Position numbers and translations under genes: made by a program. The notes below the pieces were generated by a model, which saw only the letters and a list, made by a program, of their open reading frames with translations, did no database searches and was not told the DNA's origin. DNA of 64,000 nucleotides from Ewingella americana (GTDB lineage: Bacteria; Pseudomonadota; Gammaproteobacteria; Enterobacterales; Enterobacteriaceae). Positions 33,011 to 43,134 of this stretch are shown in pieces; position 1 is the first letter of the stretch, and every line of letters begins with the position of its first letter. Location: contig NZ_RCZD01000007.1 of assembly GCF_006438725.1 (NCBI RefSeq), positions 124,001-188,000 of the forward strand. Reading direction: 5' to 3'.

Positions 33011-33061
33011 ATCGATGTGCGAGGGGCATTATAACCTTAACCATCTGAGTGACAAGCAGTA

Positions 33062-33083
33062 AACACCGCCAAGTGGCGGTGTT
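33062..33083 (-). terminator. rho-independent terminator of the 1003-residue gene
   Basis: AACACCGCC (33062-33070) and GGCGGTGTT (33075-33083) form a perfect 9-bp stem with the loop AAGT, about 30 bp after the stop at 33115 on the minus strand. Confidence 0.7.
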
Positions 33084-33114
33084 TTGAGCGGTCAGTTGAT
33101 CCCTTCCGGTGAGG

Positions 33115-36100
33115 TCAGTCGGCAAAGTAGTTAGGTGCGGCATAATATTCGCGCATTTTCTGCGCCAGCCAGCCGCCGTCAGTACCGTTTGACTGAATAC
33201 TGGTGATGCTAACCGTCGAACCTCCCCCCCATAAAATGGAGAAGATATTGTAGTCGGTTAGGTTATCCACCTGTGCCTGCCCCCAATCGTAGCCCTGATC
33301 TTTGAGTAAAAACTCTCCGACCGTTTTCACGCCGTAATTCACCGGATTGACCGCGGTATTCCGCAGCGCCTTCGACACCTTATTAACATCGCTGCCGATG
33401 CGGGTATCCCCCATAAAGAAACTGCCCCCGGAAGCAAAGTGCGCGCTGGATAACATGCTGGTGCCCTCCGACTCGGTCGGCATATGGCCACCGGGAATTT
33501 GCCAAATCATCGCCGGTTTATTCAGGCCACTCGCGGTGTACTTCACCAGCTTCAGATAATTAAGCCAACTGGTGGCATTCCAACCGTAATGCGCCAGGGC
33601 ATCCGGACTGAAACAGTCACGTTCAAATTTATCAAACACAATAAAATCTGGCACATACGCGCCCTGATAAACGCCCAACTCATCCAGGTAAGTCACCACC
33701 TGATCGGCATAATCGCGGGAGTCAACGTTGTCCCGCAACACCCAATCCGCGCCTCCGGTTGCCCAGACGTTGGTTTGCCATCCGAAAGCGACATCAGGCG
33801 CGAAGGTATGAACAATGTAGTTTATTGCCTGCAAATAACCGTAAAGCGAGTCGTCAAAATGCGGCAATACCGGCGTGGTGTAATTCAATATCGGTTTGAG
33901 ATCGCTCACTGCTTTTTGCAACAGGCTGTTGACCTGTACGCTGTTGGCTTTGCGCAAAGCCTGGTAACCCGACGGCTCCTGCTGCATCGCGCCGAGGAAA
34001 TCCGGGTTAAGGACGAAGGTAACCGGCACCGGATGATCCTCATCTTTATAACTTTGCGCCGCCACGCACTGGGTGATGAAACTGCCAAAATGGTTACGCA
34101 GCCGCTGGCTGTCGGCTAAATCCGGGACCGCACTGCCACCACTGGCATTCGCGGTATAAACCACCATCACTGGCATAACGGCAAGGCCGCTGGCCAGCTC
34201 AATCTGGCGCGCGACACTGCAGGTCTGGTGGACCGGTAATGAGACGAGATCCAGATAACCATCACCGTTGGAATCCACTTCAGCAGCAGGAATCGGGTCA
34301 CCTCCGCCATCAAATCCGTCGTACTTGAACAAGGCGCTGACCGGAACATTATTGTAAGCCGTGACACTTGAGGATGAATTTACCGTCACACCGCCGTGTG
34401 CCAGATAGTCGGGCCAGCCGCGCACCTGTAAATCGACGCCTTTATCAAACACCAGAACCAGACGTTTGGAGACCGCAGAGACAGTCACCGGCGTGTCGGT
34501 CAGTGGAATATAACGGCGCCCGTCCACCGTGAGTTTTTTGGCATTCAGCCAGTAATCACCTGCCGCCAGCGCATAAGGGATCGCCATCTCACCGGCGCCA
34601 TTAAGAGTGAAATAGTACTGCGTGGCCCGGTCTTTGCTTACCAGTGAGACGCTGATTTTCTGGCTCCCCGCAGGCAAACCTGTCGCCTGTAGCGTGGCGA
34701 AGATCATGCCCGCGCTGCTTACCGGTTTGAACTGGTAGTCCAAAATGACCGACATGACCGCGTCTTTATTTGGTTTGAAGGTCTTGGGTTCAGCCGCCGC
34801 ACTGAATTCAATATTATTGATACGGGTGGTTTTTATCCGCGCGTCACAGACCACCTGATGGGTAAGTTGGGAAACCTGTGTGGTTTTTCCCGGCTCAAAA
34901 CGTTGCGCTACGGTCTGCGTGGTGGCTGCTTGCGTCAGCTCAATGTCTATCTCGCCCTCTTTGACACTCGCATTGGGTGTCAGGGAGAGCAACGCGCTGG
35001 CGAAAAACACCGGTGACTCATAATTGATATTAATGATGCAGGGAGAATTGACCGCCGAGAGCGTGATTTGCTGCTGAGACTGGGCTGGGGTCAAGCGTGC
35101 CGTGGCGTTTTCCAGCGAGTCAGTCTGAATACAATAACGTCCATAGGCCAGATTTTTCAGGCTATTACGGCTGTTCCAGCTTAACGAGTGAGCCGTCTGC
35201 GCACCAGACTCGGTGATCAGCGTCAGCGTTGGATCGCCAATACCGGCCACCCCGGACGAAGGCATAACCACGATCAGCTCCCCCTGGCGTGCCGGGTCAC
35301 TCCGCAATGTCACCCGCACTTCACCCAGCGTCACTGGCGTCTGCGTGGCGCTCAGTGAAAAAGTCAAGGTGCCGGTTTTTCCTGCATCAAGCTGCAGGTT
35401 GCCACCCGCCTGCAATGTCAGGGTGTTTTTCTCCAGCGGCCAGCCACCGTCACGCTTTGCGACCGGGGAGTTGCTGCCCACCAGCGACCCGCCGAACGGG
35501 CTGTATTCATCAGGATGACCGGTGGCAAAAAACTCAATCTCGGCCAGGGTAAAATCAATCGACTGAGAAGTAATATTGGTCAGGCTCAACGTGATTTTTT
35601 GATACCAGCTTCCTGATGATATTGGGCTAACCTGCACACTGACGCTGGCCGTTTCTGCCTGGGGTTCAGACGTTGGTTCTGGTTCTGGTTCTGGTTCTGG
35701 TTTCGGCACCGGAATAACTGCCTCTCCATCATCATCATCGGCATTGGGCTGCTCACCCGAGGCCAGCAGCAGCAACCATTGTGTGACCTCGAAAGGAACC
35801 TGACTGGCAGACATATGAAACGTCAATGTGTCGCTTTGCCCGGCGGCAAGTAACATCGGCCCACCGTAAGCGAACTCAATCCGGGTCGTTTTCAGCGGCC
35901 ATCCATCTTCAACGGTGATAACCGGCACTTTAGTCTCCGCCAATGAACCGCTGATGACGCCGAAGCTGTCCGCCGCACCACAGGCGGAAAAGCTCAGTAC
36001 TGCCTGGTTAAGATCGACGCTGCTGCTGCCTGCATTGATAAATGTCAGGGTGACAGGCTGATACCAACTGTCGGCGTCAATGGCGCTGGCAGTAACATGT

Positions 36101-36126
36101 AGGGAGGAAAAATGCGGGTCAGACAT
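33115..36126 (-). CDS. large multidomain protein with duplicated carbohydrate-binding-like domain
   Basis: The 1003-residue protein's first 280 residues hold two copies of a beta-sandwich-like domain (about 5-122 and 160-278). They share SWYQ (20-23; 173-176), GWPL (75-78; 228-231) and LTF-x-x-SA-x-Q, and look like cellulose/chitin-binding modules. An acidic Asp and Pro-Glu linker (126-158) joins them. The middle is beta-rich. DSNGDGYLD resembles a calcium loop. The C-terminal ~380 residues (TFVLNPDFLGAM, GWQTNVWATGGADW, DFIVFDKFERD, KPAMIWQIPGGHM) look like a TIM-barrel glycoside-hydrolase-like domain, with Asp/Glu in FDKFE possibly catalytic. No signal peptide is visible. Function unknown; binding or degrading a polysaccharide is inference. 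Confidence 0.65.
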   Translation of the reverse strand: MSDPHFSSLHVTASAIDADSWYQPVTLTFINAGSSSVDLNQAVLSFSACGAADSFGVISGSLAETKVPVITVEDGWPLKTTRIEFAYGGPMLLAAGQSDTLTFHMSASQVPFEVTQWLLLLASGEQPNADDDDGEAVIPVPKPEPEPEPEPTSEPQAETASVSVQVSPISSGSWYQKITLSLTNITSQSIDFTLAEIEFFATGHPDEYSPFGGSLVGSNSPVAKRDGGWPLEKNTLTLQAGGNLQLDAGKTGTLTFSLSATQTPVTLGEVRVTLRSDPARQGELIVVMPSSGVAGIGDPTLTLITESGAQTAHSLSWNSRNSLKNLAYGRYCIQTDSLENATARLTPAQSQQQITLSAVNSPCIININYESPVFFASALLSLTPNASVKEGEIDIELTQAATTQTVAQRFEPGKTTQVSQLTHQVVCDARIKTTRINNIEFSAAAEPKTFKPNKDAVMSVILDYQFKPVSSAGMIFATLQATGLPAGSQKISVSLVSKDRATQYYFTLNGAGEMAIPYALAAGDYWLNAKKLTVDGRRYIPLTDTPVTVSAVSKRLVLVFDKGVDLQVRGWPDYLAHGGVTVNSSSSVTAYNNVPVSALFKYDGFDGGGDPIPAAEVDSNGDGYLDLVSLPVHQTCSVARQIELASGLAVMPVMVVYTANASGGSAVPDLADSQRLRNHFGSFITQCVAAQSYKDEDHPVPVTFVLNPDFLGAMQQEPSGYQALRKANSVQVNSLLQKAVSDLKPILNYTTPVLPHFDDSLYGYLQAINYIVHTFAPDVAFGWQTNVWATGGADWVLRDNVDSRDYADQVVTYLDELGVYQGAYVPDFIVFDKFERDCFSPDALAHYGWNATSWLNYLKLVKYTASGLNKPAMIWQIPGGHMPTESEGTSMLSSAHFASGGSFFMGDTRIGSDVNKVSKALRNTAVNPVNYGVKTVGEFLLKDQGYDWGQAQVDNLTDYNIFSILWGGGSTVSITSIQSNGTDGGWLAQKMREYYAAPNYFAD

Positions 36127-36251
36127 GGGTGACTCTCCTGAGTTAATTTCACTCAGCGTTGCACCAGGTCTCTGATTTAACTATCAATGAGGGGAACACT
36201 TTATCTCACAACGTCTCAATCACTCTCAGTGACTGACGGTGATAAACATAA

Positions 36252-36275
36252 AAAAGGGAGCCGAAGCTCCCTTTT
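36252..36275 (-). terminator. rho-independent terminator of lysS
   Basis: AAAAGGGAGC (36252-36261) and GCTCCCTTTT (36266-36275) form a perfect 10-bp stem with the loop CGAA, 22 bp beyond the lysS stop on the minus strand, with a T-run on that strand. Confidence 0.85.
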
Positions 36276-36296
36276 GTGTTTCTTGCAGACGCGAAT

Positions 36297-37838
36297 TTAT
36301 TTCTGCGGACGCATAGCCGGGAACAGGATAACGTCGCGGATGGTGTGGCTGTTGGTGAACAGCATAACCATACGGTCGATACCAATACCAAGACCGGCTG
36401 TAGGCGGCAGACCGTGTTCCAGCGCTGTCACGTAGTCTTCGTCATAGAACATCGCTTCGTCGTCGCCCGCGTCTTTCGCAGAAACCTGATCGGCAAAGCG
36501 CTGAGCCTGGTCTTCCGCATCGTTCAGCTCTGAGAAACCGTTGCCGATTTCGCGGCCACCGATGAAGAACTCGAAACGGTCAGTGATTTCCGGGTTTTCA
36601 TCATTACGGCGCGCCAGCGGTGACACTTCTGCTGGGTACTCGGTGATGAAGGTCGGTTGAATCAGTTGCGCTTCGGCGGTTTCTTCGAAGATCTCAGTCA
36701 CGATACGGCCCAGACCCCAACTCTTCTCGATTTTAATGCCGATGGATTGTGCAATTGCCGTCGCTTTCGCCAGGTCATCGAGATCGGTAACGTTGGTTTC
36801 AGGACGGTATTTACAGATCGCTTCACGCATGGTCAGCTTGGCAAATGGCTTACCGAAATCAAACGTCTGCTCGCCATACTGCACCACACTGCTGCCCAGA
36901 ACATTTTCTGTCAGCGTGCGGAACAGCGTTTCGGTCAGTACGATCAGGTCTTTGTAATCCGCATACGCCATGTAGAGTTCCATCATCGTGAACTCTGGGT
37001 TGTGGCGCGGAGAAACGCCTTCGTTACGGAAGTTACGGTTGATCTCGAATACGCGATCAAAGCCCCCCACCACCAAACGCTTCAGATACAGTTCCGGCGC
37101 GATACGCAGGTACATGTCGATATCGAGCGCATTATGATGCGTGATAAACGGACGCGCCGCAGCCCCGCCCGGGATCACCTGCATCATTGGGGTTTCGACT
37201 TCCATGAAGCCGTTTTCCACCATGAAGCTGCGAATGCCGGCCATGATCTGTGAACGAATTTTGAATGTCTTGCGCGAATCATCATTGGCGATCAGATCAA
37301 GATAACGCTGGCGATAACGGGTTTCCTGATCGGCCAGACCGTGGAATTTGTCCGGCAACGGACGCAGCGCTTTGGTCAGCAGACGTAATTCAGAACAGTG
37401 GATCGACAGTTCGCCGGTCTTGGTTTTAAACAACTTGCCGCGTGCGCCGAGAATGTCTCCCAGATCCCACTTCTTAAACTGCTCGTTGTAAATGCCTTCG
37501 GCCAGATCGTCACGGGAAACGTAAAGCTGAATACGCCCGCCCATGTCCTGCAAGGTGACGAAAGAAGCTTTACCCATGATACGGCGGGTCATCATGCGGC
37601 CACCGACGGTCACTTCGATGCCTAAATCTTCCAGCTCTTCGTTCTCTTTGCTGTCATATTTGGCATGAATTTCGTCAGAAATACTGTCGCGACGGAAATC
37701 GTTAGGGAAAGCGTTGCCGGTTTCGCGCAAGGCGGCCAGCTTCTCACGACGGGCTTTCAGCTCGTTGTTAAGATCCGGCACATGTTCTGCGCCCTGCACT
37801 TTTGGTTGCTGTTCAGCAGACGGTTGTTGCTCAGACAT
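36297..37838 (-). CDS. lysS: lysyl-tRNA synthetase, class II
   Basis: The 513-residue enzyme (E. coli LysS has 505) charges tRNA-Lys. It has an N-terminal OB-fold anticodon-binding domain (about 65-150: [19 protein letters not shown]), class II motif 2 ([20 protein letters not shown]) and motif 3 ([13 protein letters not shown]). The N-terminus is Gln-rich and slightly longer than in E. coli. The gene is nine bases after prfB, the conserved prfB-lysS operon. Confidence 0.98.
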   Translation of the reverse strand: MSEQQPSAEQQPKVQGAEHVPDLNNELKARREKLAALRETGNAFPNDFRRDSISDEIHAKYDSKENEELEDLGIEVTVGGRMMTRRIMGKASFVTLQDMGGRIQLYVSRDDLAEGIYNEQFKKWDLGDILGARGKLFKTKTGELSIHCSELRLLTKALRPLPDKFHGLADQETRYRQRYLDLIANDDSRKTFKIRSQIMAGIRSFMVENGFMEVETPMMQVIPGGAAARPFITHHNALDIDMYLRIAPELYLKRLVVGGFDRVFEINRNFRNEGVSPRHNPEFTMMELYMAYADYKDLIVLTETLFRTLTENVLGSSVVQYGEQTFDFGKPFAKLTMREAICKYRPETNVTDLDDLAKATAIAQSIGIKIEKSWGLGRIVTEIFEETAEAQLIQPTFITEYPAEVSPLARRNDENPEITDRFEFFIGGREIGNGFSELNDAEDQAQRFADQVSAKDAGDDEAMFYDEDYVTALEHGLPPTAGLGIGIDRMVMLFTNSHTIRDVILFPAMRPQK

Positions 37839-37847
37839 TTTGGTTCC

Positions 37848-38946
37848 TCATAACCCGGCTTTCAAACTGGCTTCAATGAATTTATCCAGGTCGCCATCCA
37901 AAACGGCCTGCGTATTTCGCGTTTCAACGCCGGTGCGCAGATCTTTGATACGCGCATCATCGAGCACGTAAGAACGGATCTGGCTGCCCCAGCCAATGTC
38001 AGACTTGGTGTCTTCCAGCTGTTGCTTATCAGCATTTTTCTTTTGCATTTCATACTCATAAAGCTTGGCTTTCATCTGCTTCATGGCTTGATCTTTGTTT
38101 TTATGCTGTGAGCGGTCGTTCTGGCACTGGGTCACAATGTTGGTCGGAAGGTGGGTAATACGTACCGCAGATTCCGTTTTGTTGACGTGCTGACCACCCG
38201 CACCTGACGCACGATATACGTCGATACGCAGATCGGCAGGGTTGATTTCGATAGCAATGTCATCGTCCACTTCCGGGTAAACAAACGCGGAGCTGAACGA
38301 GGTATGGCGACGGCCGCCGGAGTCAAACGGGCTTTTACGCACCAGGCGGTGGACGCCGGTTTCCGTACGCAGCCAGCCGAAGGCATAATCACCAATGATT
38401 TTGATAGTGGCTGATTTCAGGCCTGCGACTTCGCCGTCAGACTCTTCAATCACTTCCGTTTTAAAGCCTCTGGCTTCAGCCCAGCGCAAATACATACGCA
38501 GCAGCATGCTGGCCCAGTCCTGTGCTTCTGTCCCGCCTGAACCGGCCTGGATATCCAGATAGCAGTTGGCGCTGTCATACTCACCGGAGAACATACGGCG
38601 GAATTCAAGCTGTTCGAGCTTCGTGGTCAGAACATCGAGTTCTGCCACGGCTTCGTTGAAGGTCTCTTCGTCGTCAGCTTCAATCGCCAGCTCCAGCAGA
38701 CCGGATACATCGTCGCGGCCCTGGGTCAGTTGGTCGATAGTTTCGACAATCGCTTCCAGCGTGGAACGTTCTTTACCCAGCGCCTGTGCGCGTTCGGGTT
38801 CGTTCCAGACGTCGGGCTGTTCCAGCTCGGCGTTTACTTCTTCGAGGCGTTCTTTCTTGGCATCATAGTCAAAGATACCCCCTGAGGACGTTAGTCCGCT
38901 CAGTCAGGTCCTGAATGCGGTTTTTTACCGGATTAATTTCAAACAT
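37848..38946 (-). CDS. prfB: peptide chain release factor 2, programmed +1 frameshift
   Basis: RF2 terminates translation at UGA and UAA. Translation starts at ATG 38946-38944 ([11 protein letters not shown]) and meets an in-frame UGA after 25 codons at 38871-38869. The slippery CUU UGA C is preceded by the SD-like AGGGGG (38883-38878). Shifting +1 gives a 365-residue protein. Domain features are the SPF tripeptide in KSPFDSGG and the catalytic GGQ in [11 protein letters not shown]2 shortage raises frameshifting, an autoregulatory loop. The two frames are one gene, not a mutation. Confidence 0.98.
38869..38883 (-). promoter_or_regulatory. prfB programmed frameshift site
   Basis: AGGGGG-TAT-CTT-TGA-C on the minus strand is the complete RF2 frameshift signal: internal Shine-Dalgarno, 3-nt spacing, slippery CTT and stop TGA followed by C. 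Confidence 0.97.
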
Positions 38947-39087
38947 GTTTTTTCGCGTCTTACGTTGATTCGGAGTTGGCCCAATGCCATTCGAACCGCC
39001 AATTCTAACGGAATTAGCGGCCGGTTTATAGCAAGTTGCCGTTTTTTTAGCGCCGTTTATTCACCCATGTGACGAGCGCAACCCGGC

Positions 39088-40821
39088 TTATTTCGGCCAC
39101 AAATGCTGGATGATCAACTGAACGCTGCGATTACCGCGATATTCGTTAATATCCAGCCGGTAAGCCAGTTCGACTTCGCGCACACTGCTGTCCGGCCAGA
39201 AGGTCGGATCAATGTTAAACGCAATGCCGTCGAGCAGTGGCCCGCCGCCAATCGGTTCAATCATCAGCTTCAAATGACGTTCTTTAAGCAGCTTTTGTTG
39301 CAGAATACGGAAACGGCCATCAAAGGTCGGCTCTGGGAAAGCCTGCCCCCACGGACCGCCGTCGCGCAGCATTTCAGCGGTGTCGATAGTCAGCTCCTGA
39401 CCGGCCAGTTCGCCGTCAGACCAGATGACACCTTCCAGATGTGACGGATCCAGCCATTCGCCCACCAGCTCGGCAAAACGGGCGCGGAACTCGTCAAACT
39501 TCGCCTCTTCCAGTGACAACCCGGCCGCCATTGCGTGTCCGCCAAACTTCATCATCAGGCCAGGGTTAAGTGTATCGATACGCTCCAGTGCGTCGCGCAT
39601 ATGCAGACCGGCAATCGAACGACCTGAGCCTTTGAGAATGCCATCGCCTGCGGGGGCAAAAGCAATGACAGGCCGGTTGAAGCGCTCTTTCAGGCGCGAC
39701 GCTAAAATGCCAACCACACCCTGATGCCACTCGGGGTGGTACATCGCCAGCCCATAAGGCAGCTCGTCGCTGCTGCTTTCCAGCTTGTCACACAGGGCCA
39801 GTGCTTCAACCTGCATCCCCTGCTCGATTTCACGGCGGGTCTGGTTCAGCGCATCCAGATCGCTGGCTAAAGCGCGGGCCTGCGCGATGTCGTCACTGAG
39901 CAGCAGCGCCACGCCTATCGACATATCGTCCAGTCGCCCGGCAGCATTCAGACGCGGCCCCAGCGCAAAACCTAAGTCACTGGCGCACAGCGTGCGCGCT
40001 TCACGGTTGGCGACTTCCAGCAAGGCGCGGATACCAGGGCGACACTTCCCGGCACGAATGCGATTCAGCCCCTGATACACCAGAATGCGGTTGTTGGCAT
40101 CAAGCGGCACGACGTCAGCCACGGTGCCAAGAGCCACTAAGTCCAGCCATTCGGCCAGGTTGGGCATAGGCAGCCCTTTCTCTTCGAACCAGCCACTTTT
40201 ATGCAGCGCCGCACGCAGCGCCAGCATCAAATAGAACGCCACCCCAACGCCCGCCAGCGACTTAGAGGGGAATTCACAGCCGTGCAAGTTGGGATTAATA
40301 ATGGCTTGCGCCGCAGGCAGCGTCTCACCCGGTAGATGGTGATCGGTAACCAGCACCAGAATGCCCTTCTCGTGGGCCAGATCGACACCCGCATGGGATG
40401 AAATGCCGTTATCGACGGTCAGGATCAGTTCAGCGCCCCGGGCTGCAGCCTGTTCGACCACTTCCGGACTGAGGCCGTAACCGTCGTCAAAACGGTTGGG
40501 CACCAAATAATTAATCTCGCTGCACCCCATACTGCGCAGGGAGAGGACGGTCAGTGCGGTACTGGTCGCACCGTCGGCGTCGAAATCTCCCACTACCATG
40601 ATTCGCAGGCGGTCGCGCAGGGCTTTTTGCAGCAGCGCCACAGCGGTATCAATACCATCGAGCAGTTCGTAGCCCAGCAAACCGCGTACGCTGCGTTCCA
40701 GTTCTTGCGGCCCCTGAACACCCCGCGCGGCATATAACCGGCGCAGTAAAGGAGAGAGTTCGGCGGGAAGAGACGCGCCGTCAGCCGCTTCACGGCGGCG
40801 AAGTTGGGTCAGCAGAGTCAC
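39088..40821 (-). CDS. recJ: single-stranded-DNA exonuclease RecJ
   Basis: The 577-residue 5'-3' ssDNA exonuclease is the same length as E. coli RecJ and belongs to the DHH phosphoesterase superfamily. Motifs include VVGDFDADGATST, VTVDNGISSH, and VTDHHLPG (the DHH motif), with the DHHA1 domain (KFGGHAMAAG) after about residue 350. It functions in RecF recombination, mismatch repair and fork repair. The start is GTG at 40821. Six bases separate it from dsbC upstream, in the conserved xerD-dsbC-recJ-prfB-lysS run. Confidence 0.98.
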   Translation of the reverse strand: MTLLTQLRRREAADGASLPAELSPLLRRLYAARGVQGPQELERSVRGLLGYELLDGIDTAVALLQKALRDRLRIMVVGDFDADGATSTALTVLSLRSMGCSEINYLVPNRFDDGYGLSPEVVEQAAARGAELILTVDNGISSHAGVDLAHEKGILVLVTDHHLPGETLPAAQAIINPNLHGCEFPSKSLAGVGVAFYLMLALRAALHKSGWFEEKGLPMPNLAEWLDLVALGTVADVVPLDANNRILVYQGLNRIRAGKCRPGIRALLEVANREARTLCASDLGFALGPRLNAAGRLDDMSIGVALLLSDDIAQARALASDLDALNQTRREIEQGMQVEALALCDKLESSSDELPYGLAMYHPEWHQGVVGILASRLKERFNRPVIAFAPAGDGILKGSGRSIAGLHMRDALERIDTLNPGLMMKFGGHAMAAGLSLEEAKFDEFRARFAELVGEWLDPSHLEGVIWSDGELAGQELTIDTAEMLRDGGPWGQAFPEPTFDGRFRILQQKLLKERHLKLMIEPIGGGPLLDGIAFNIDPTFWPDSSVREVELAYRLDINEYRGNRSVQLIIQHLWPK

Positions 40822-40827
40822 GTAAAA

Positions 40828-41544
40828 TCAACCACCGGTTTTGTTTGAAACATCCTGAGCATCGAGCATCGCCGCCATCTCTTTCGGCGGCTGATAACCC
40901 GGGATCATCGTACCGTTTTCGAGCACGATGGCTGGCGTACCCGTCACACCAAACTGCACACCCAGCTCAAAGTGTTTGGCAATATTGGTTTTGCAACTGG
41001 CCGGAGAGATCTCGTCACCGCGCATAGCCGCATCAAACGACTGCTTACGGTTGCCGGTACACCAGATAGATTGCATATCTTTTTCGGTTTTGGAGTTCAG
41101 CCCCTGACGCGGAAACGCCAAATAACGCACCGTAATACCGAGATCGTTATAGTCCTGCATCTGCTGATGCAGCTTGTGGCAATAGCCACAGGTGATATCG
41201 GTAAACACGGTGATGACGTGTTTTTCATTTTTGGCTTTGTAGATAATCATTTCGCTTTTCAACGCATCCAGCCGGGTGATCAACATTTGGTTGGTCACGT
41301 TTACCGGTTGCGTACCGCTGACGTCATACATCGGCCCTTGCAATACGTGCTTGCCATCATCAGTAATGTAAATCACACCGCTGTCGGTCGTTATCGCTTT
41401 CAGGCCGGCAACCGGCGAAGGCTGGATCTCAGCGTTTTTCATGCCTAGTTTATTGAGGGTTCCCTGGAGCGCCGCGTCGTCTGCCTGAACCGTGGAAGTG
41501 ATACACGCGGCCAGTAGGGTTAACAGCATTAAACCTTTTTTCAT
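40828..41544 (-). CDS. dsbC: periplasmic thiol:disulphide isomerase DsbC
   Basis: The 238-residue precursor has a Sec signal peptide (MKKGLMLLTLLAACI..., cleaved after VQA), an N-terminal dimerisation domain and a thioredoxin-fold domain with the CGYC active site (DITCGYCHKLHQQM). The cis-Pro is in GVTGTPAIV. It reshuffles wrong disulphides and is kept reduced by DsbD. The ATG at 41544 follows AAGGA with 7-nt spacing; an adjacent ATG at 41547 is possible. It follows xerD directly. Confidence 0.98.
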   Translation of the reverse strand: MKKGLMLLTLLAACITSTVQADDAALQGTLNKLGMKNAEIQPSPVAGLKAITTDSGVIYITDDGKHVLQGPMYDVSGTQPVNVTNQMLITRLDALKSEMIIYKAKNEKHVITVFTDITCGYCHKLHQQMQDYNDLGITVRYLAFPRQGLNSKTEKDMQSIWCTGNRKQSFDAAMRGDEISPASCKTNIAKHFELGVQFGVTGTPAIVLENGTMIPGYQPPKEMAAMLDAQDVSNKTGG

Positions 41545-41569
41545 CATTGCGTCCTTTATCTCTCCGCGC

Positions 41570-42475
41570 TCAGGCACGGGGATGATGTTGTTGATGCAGC
41601 TTTTTGAGTCGTTCAGTCGCTACATGGGTATAGATTTGGGTGGTCGACAAGTCACTGTGACCTAATAACATTTGCACGACGCGCAGGTCTGCCCCGTGGT
41701 TCAGCAAATGGGTCGCGAAGGCGTGACGCAAGACATGCGGAGAGAGCCGTTCTGCATCAATATGAGCAAGGATCGCATAGTGTTTGATACGATGCCAGAA
41801 AGTCTGCCGGGTCATTTTCTGTGCCCGATTGCTTGGAAACACGATATCCAGCGATACACCGTTAAGCAGCCACGGGCGTCCGTGCTCAAAATAATACTCG
41901 ATCCAATAAACGGCTTCTTCGCCAAGCGGGACCAGCCTTTCTTTGTCGCCTTTACCAATCACCCGCACCACACCCTGCCGCAGACTGATATCGCTGAGCG
42001 TCAGCCCGACCAGTTCCGACACCCGCAAGCCGGTAGCATACAGCAGCTCAAGCATGGCTTTGTCGCGCAGTTCTAGCGGTGTCTCTATGCTCGGCGCTGC
42101 CAGAAGTGCATCGACCTGCGCCTCACTGAGATCTTTAGGTAAGCGCTGCGGCAATTTAGGCGACGACAATAGCGCCGTAGGATCATCGTGGCGCAGAGAC
42201 TCCCGGTTCATATACTGAAAAAGGCGACGCATCGCGCTAAGTAAACGGGCCGAGCTGGTAGCCTTGTAACCCCCTTCGATTCTTTCTGCGAGGAAAGATT
42301 GCAGGCCATCGGCCTGCACGTGCAGCAAGTCGCTGTCGTGATGGTGCAGCCAACCAAGCAATGATTTTAAATCCAGCCGGTAAGATGCCAGCGTGTTTTC
42401 AGCGAGGTTGCGCTCAATCCATAGCGTATCCAGAAATTGCTCACACAGCGCTTGGTCATAATCGGCATCGGGCAC
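41570..42475 (-). CDS. xerD: site-specific tyrosine recombinase XerD
   Basis: The 301-residue recombinase works with XerC at dif to resolve chromosome dimers under FtsK control. It has an N-terminal SAM-like core-binding domain (FLDTLWIERNLAENTLASYR) and a C-terminal catalytic domain with Arg in ATGLRVSELVGL, HxLRH in SPHVLRHAFATH, and GHSDLSTTQIYTHV containing the nucleophilic Tyr. Length and sequence are typical. First gene of the minus-strand operon, divergent from fldB. Confidence 0.98.
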   Translation of the reverse strand: MPDADYDQALCEQFLDTLWIERNLAENTLASYRLDLKSLLGWLHHHDSDLLHVQADGLQSFLAERIEGGYKATSSARLLSAMRRLFQYMNRESLRHDDPTALLSSPKLPQRLPKDLSEAQVDALLAAPSIETPLELRDKAMLELLYATGLRVSELVGLTLSDISLRQGVVRVIGKGDKERLVPLGEEAVYWIEYYFEHGRPWLLNGVSLDIVFPSNRAQKMTRQTFWHRIKHYAILAHIDAERLSPHVLRHAFATHLLNHGADLRVVQMLLGHSDLSTTQIYTHVATERLKKLHQQHHPRA

Positions 42476-42560
42476 GTTGACTCCTTATTTCATTCAATCG
42501 CTGTTTCATTAGGTATACACTGCACCCCATTCACATTCTTATGACGTTACGGCAACAAGC

Positions 42561-43082
42561 ATGAAGATTGGACTTTTTTACGGCTCAAGCACCTGTTATA
42601 CCGAAATGGCAGCGGAAAAAATCCGCGAGATCCTCGGCGAAGAGCTGGTCGATTTGCACAATTTAAAGGATGTCGATCCGGTCAAAATGGAAGAGTACGA
42701 CATTTTGATCCTCGGTATCCCGACCTGGGACTTCGGCGAAATTCAGGAAGACTGGGAAGCGGTGTGGGATAAGCTCCCAACCCTGAATCTGCGCGGGAAA
42801 ATCATCGCAATGTATGGCATGGGCGATCAACTGGGCTACGGTGAATGGTTCCTTGATGCGCTGGGCATGTTGTATGACCGCTTACTGCCGCTCGGCGTAC
42901 AATTCATCGGTTTTTGGCCCATCGAAGGCTTTGAATTTACCAGCCCTAAACCCCTCAGCCCGGATGGCAAACATTTTGTTGGCCTCGCGCTGGATGATGT
43001 TAACCAGTTCGATCTCAGTGAAGAGCGCCTGGAAAGCTGGTGCGACCAAATCCTGCTGGAAATGGACGGCTTACTGAGCTGA
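42561..43082 (+). CDS. fldB: flavodoxin 2
   Basis: The 173-residue FMN-binding flavodoxin, the same length as E. coli FldB, starts [19 protein letters not shown]. Its phosphate-binding loop (YGSSTCYTE) is followed by PTWDFGE and [12 protein letters not shown] around the isoalloxazine ring. It is an electron carrier, and E. coli fldB is in the SoxRS regulon. It is divergent from xerD and closes with a strong terminator shared with cptA. Confidence 0.97.
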   Translation: MKIGLFYGSSTCYTEMAAEKIREILGEELVDLHNLKDVDPVKMEEYDILILGIPTWDFGEIQEDWEAVWDKLPTLNLRGKIIAMYGMGDQLGYGEWFLDALGMLYDRLLPLGVQFIGFWPIEGFEFTSPKPLSPDGKHFVGLALDDVNQFDLSEERLESWCDQILLEMDGLLS

Positions 43083-43105
43083 TCCATGTCGCATGCAATA
43101 AGACC

Positions 43106-43130
43106 AAAGAGGTTCGCTCTGAACCTCTTT
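43106..43130. terminator. bidirectional terminator between fldB and cptA
   Basis: AAAGAGGTTC (43106-43115) and GAACCTCTTT (43121-43130) form a perfect 10-bp stem with a 5-nt loop, between converging genes and with A/T runs on both sides. Confidence 0.85.
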
Positions 43131-43134
43131 AACC

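Noticed and set aside
37848-38946. prfB as a frameshifted pseudogene
   Set aside because: The in-frame TGA at codon 26 is the known RF2 programmed frameshift with its internal SD and slippery CTT; the two frames form a normal 365-residue RF2.
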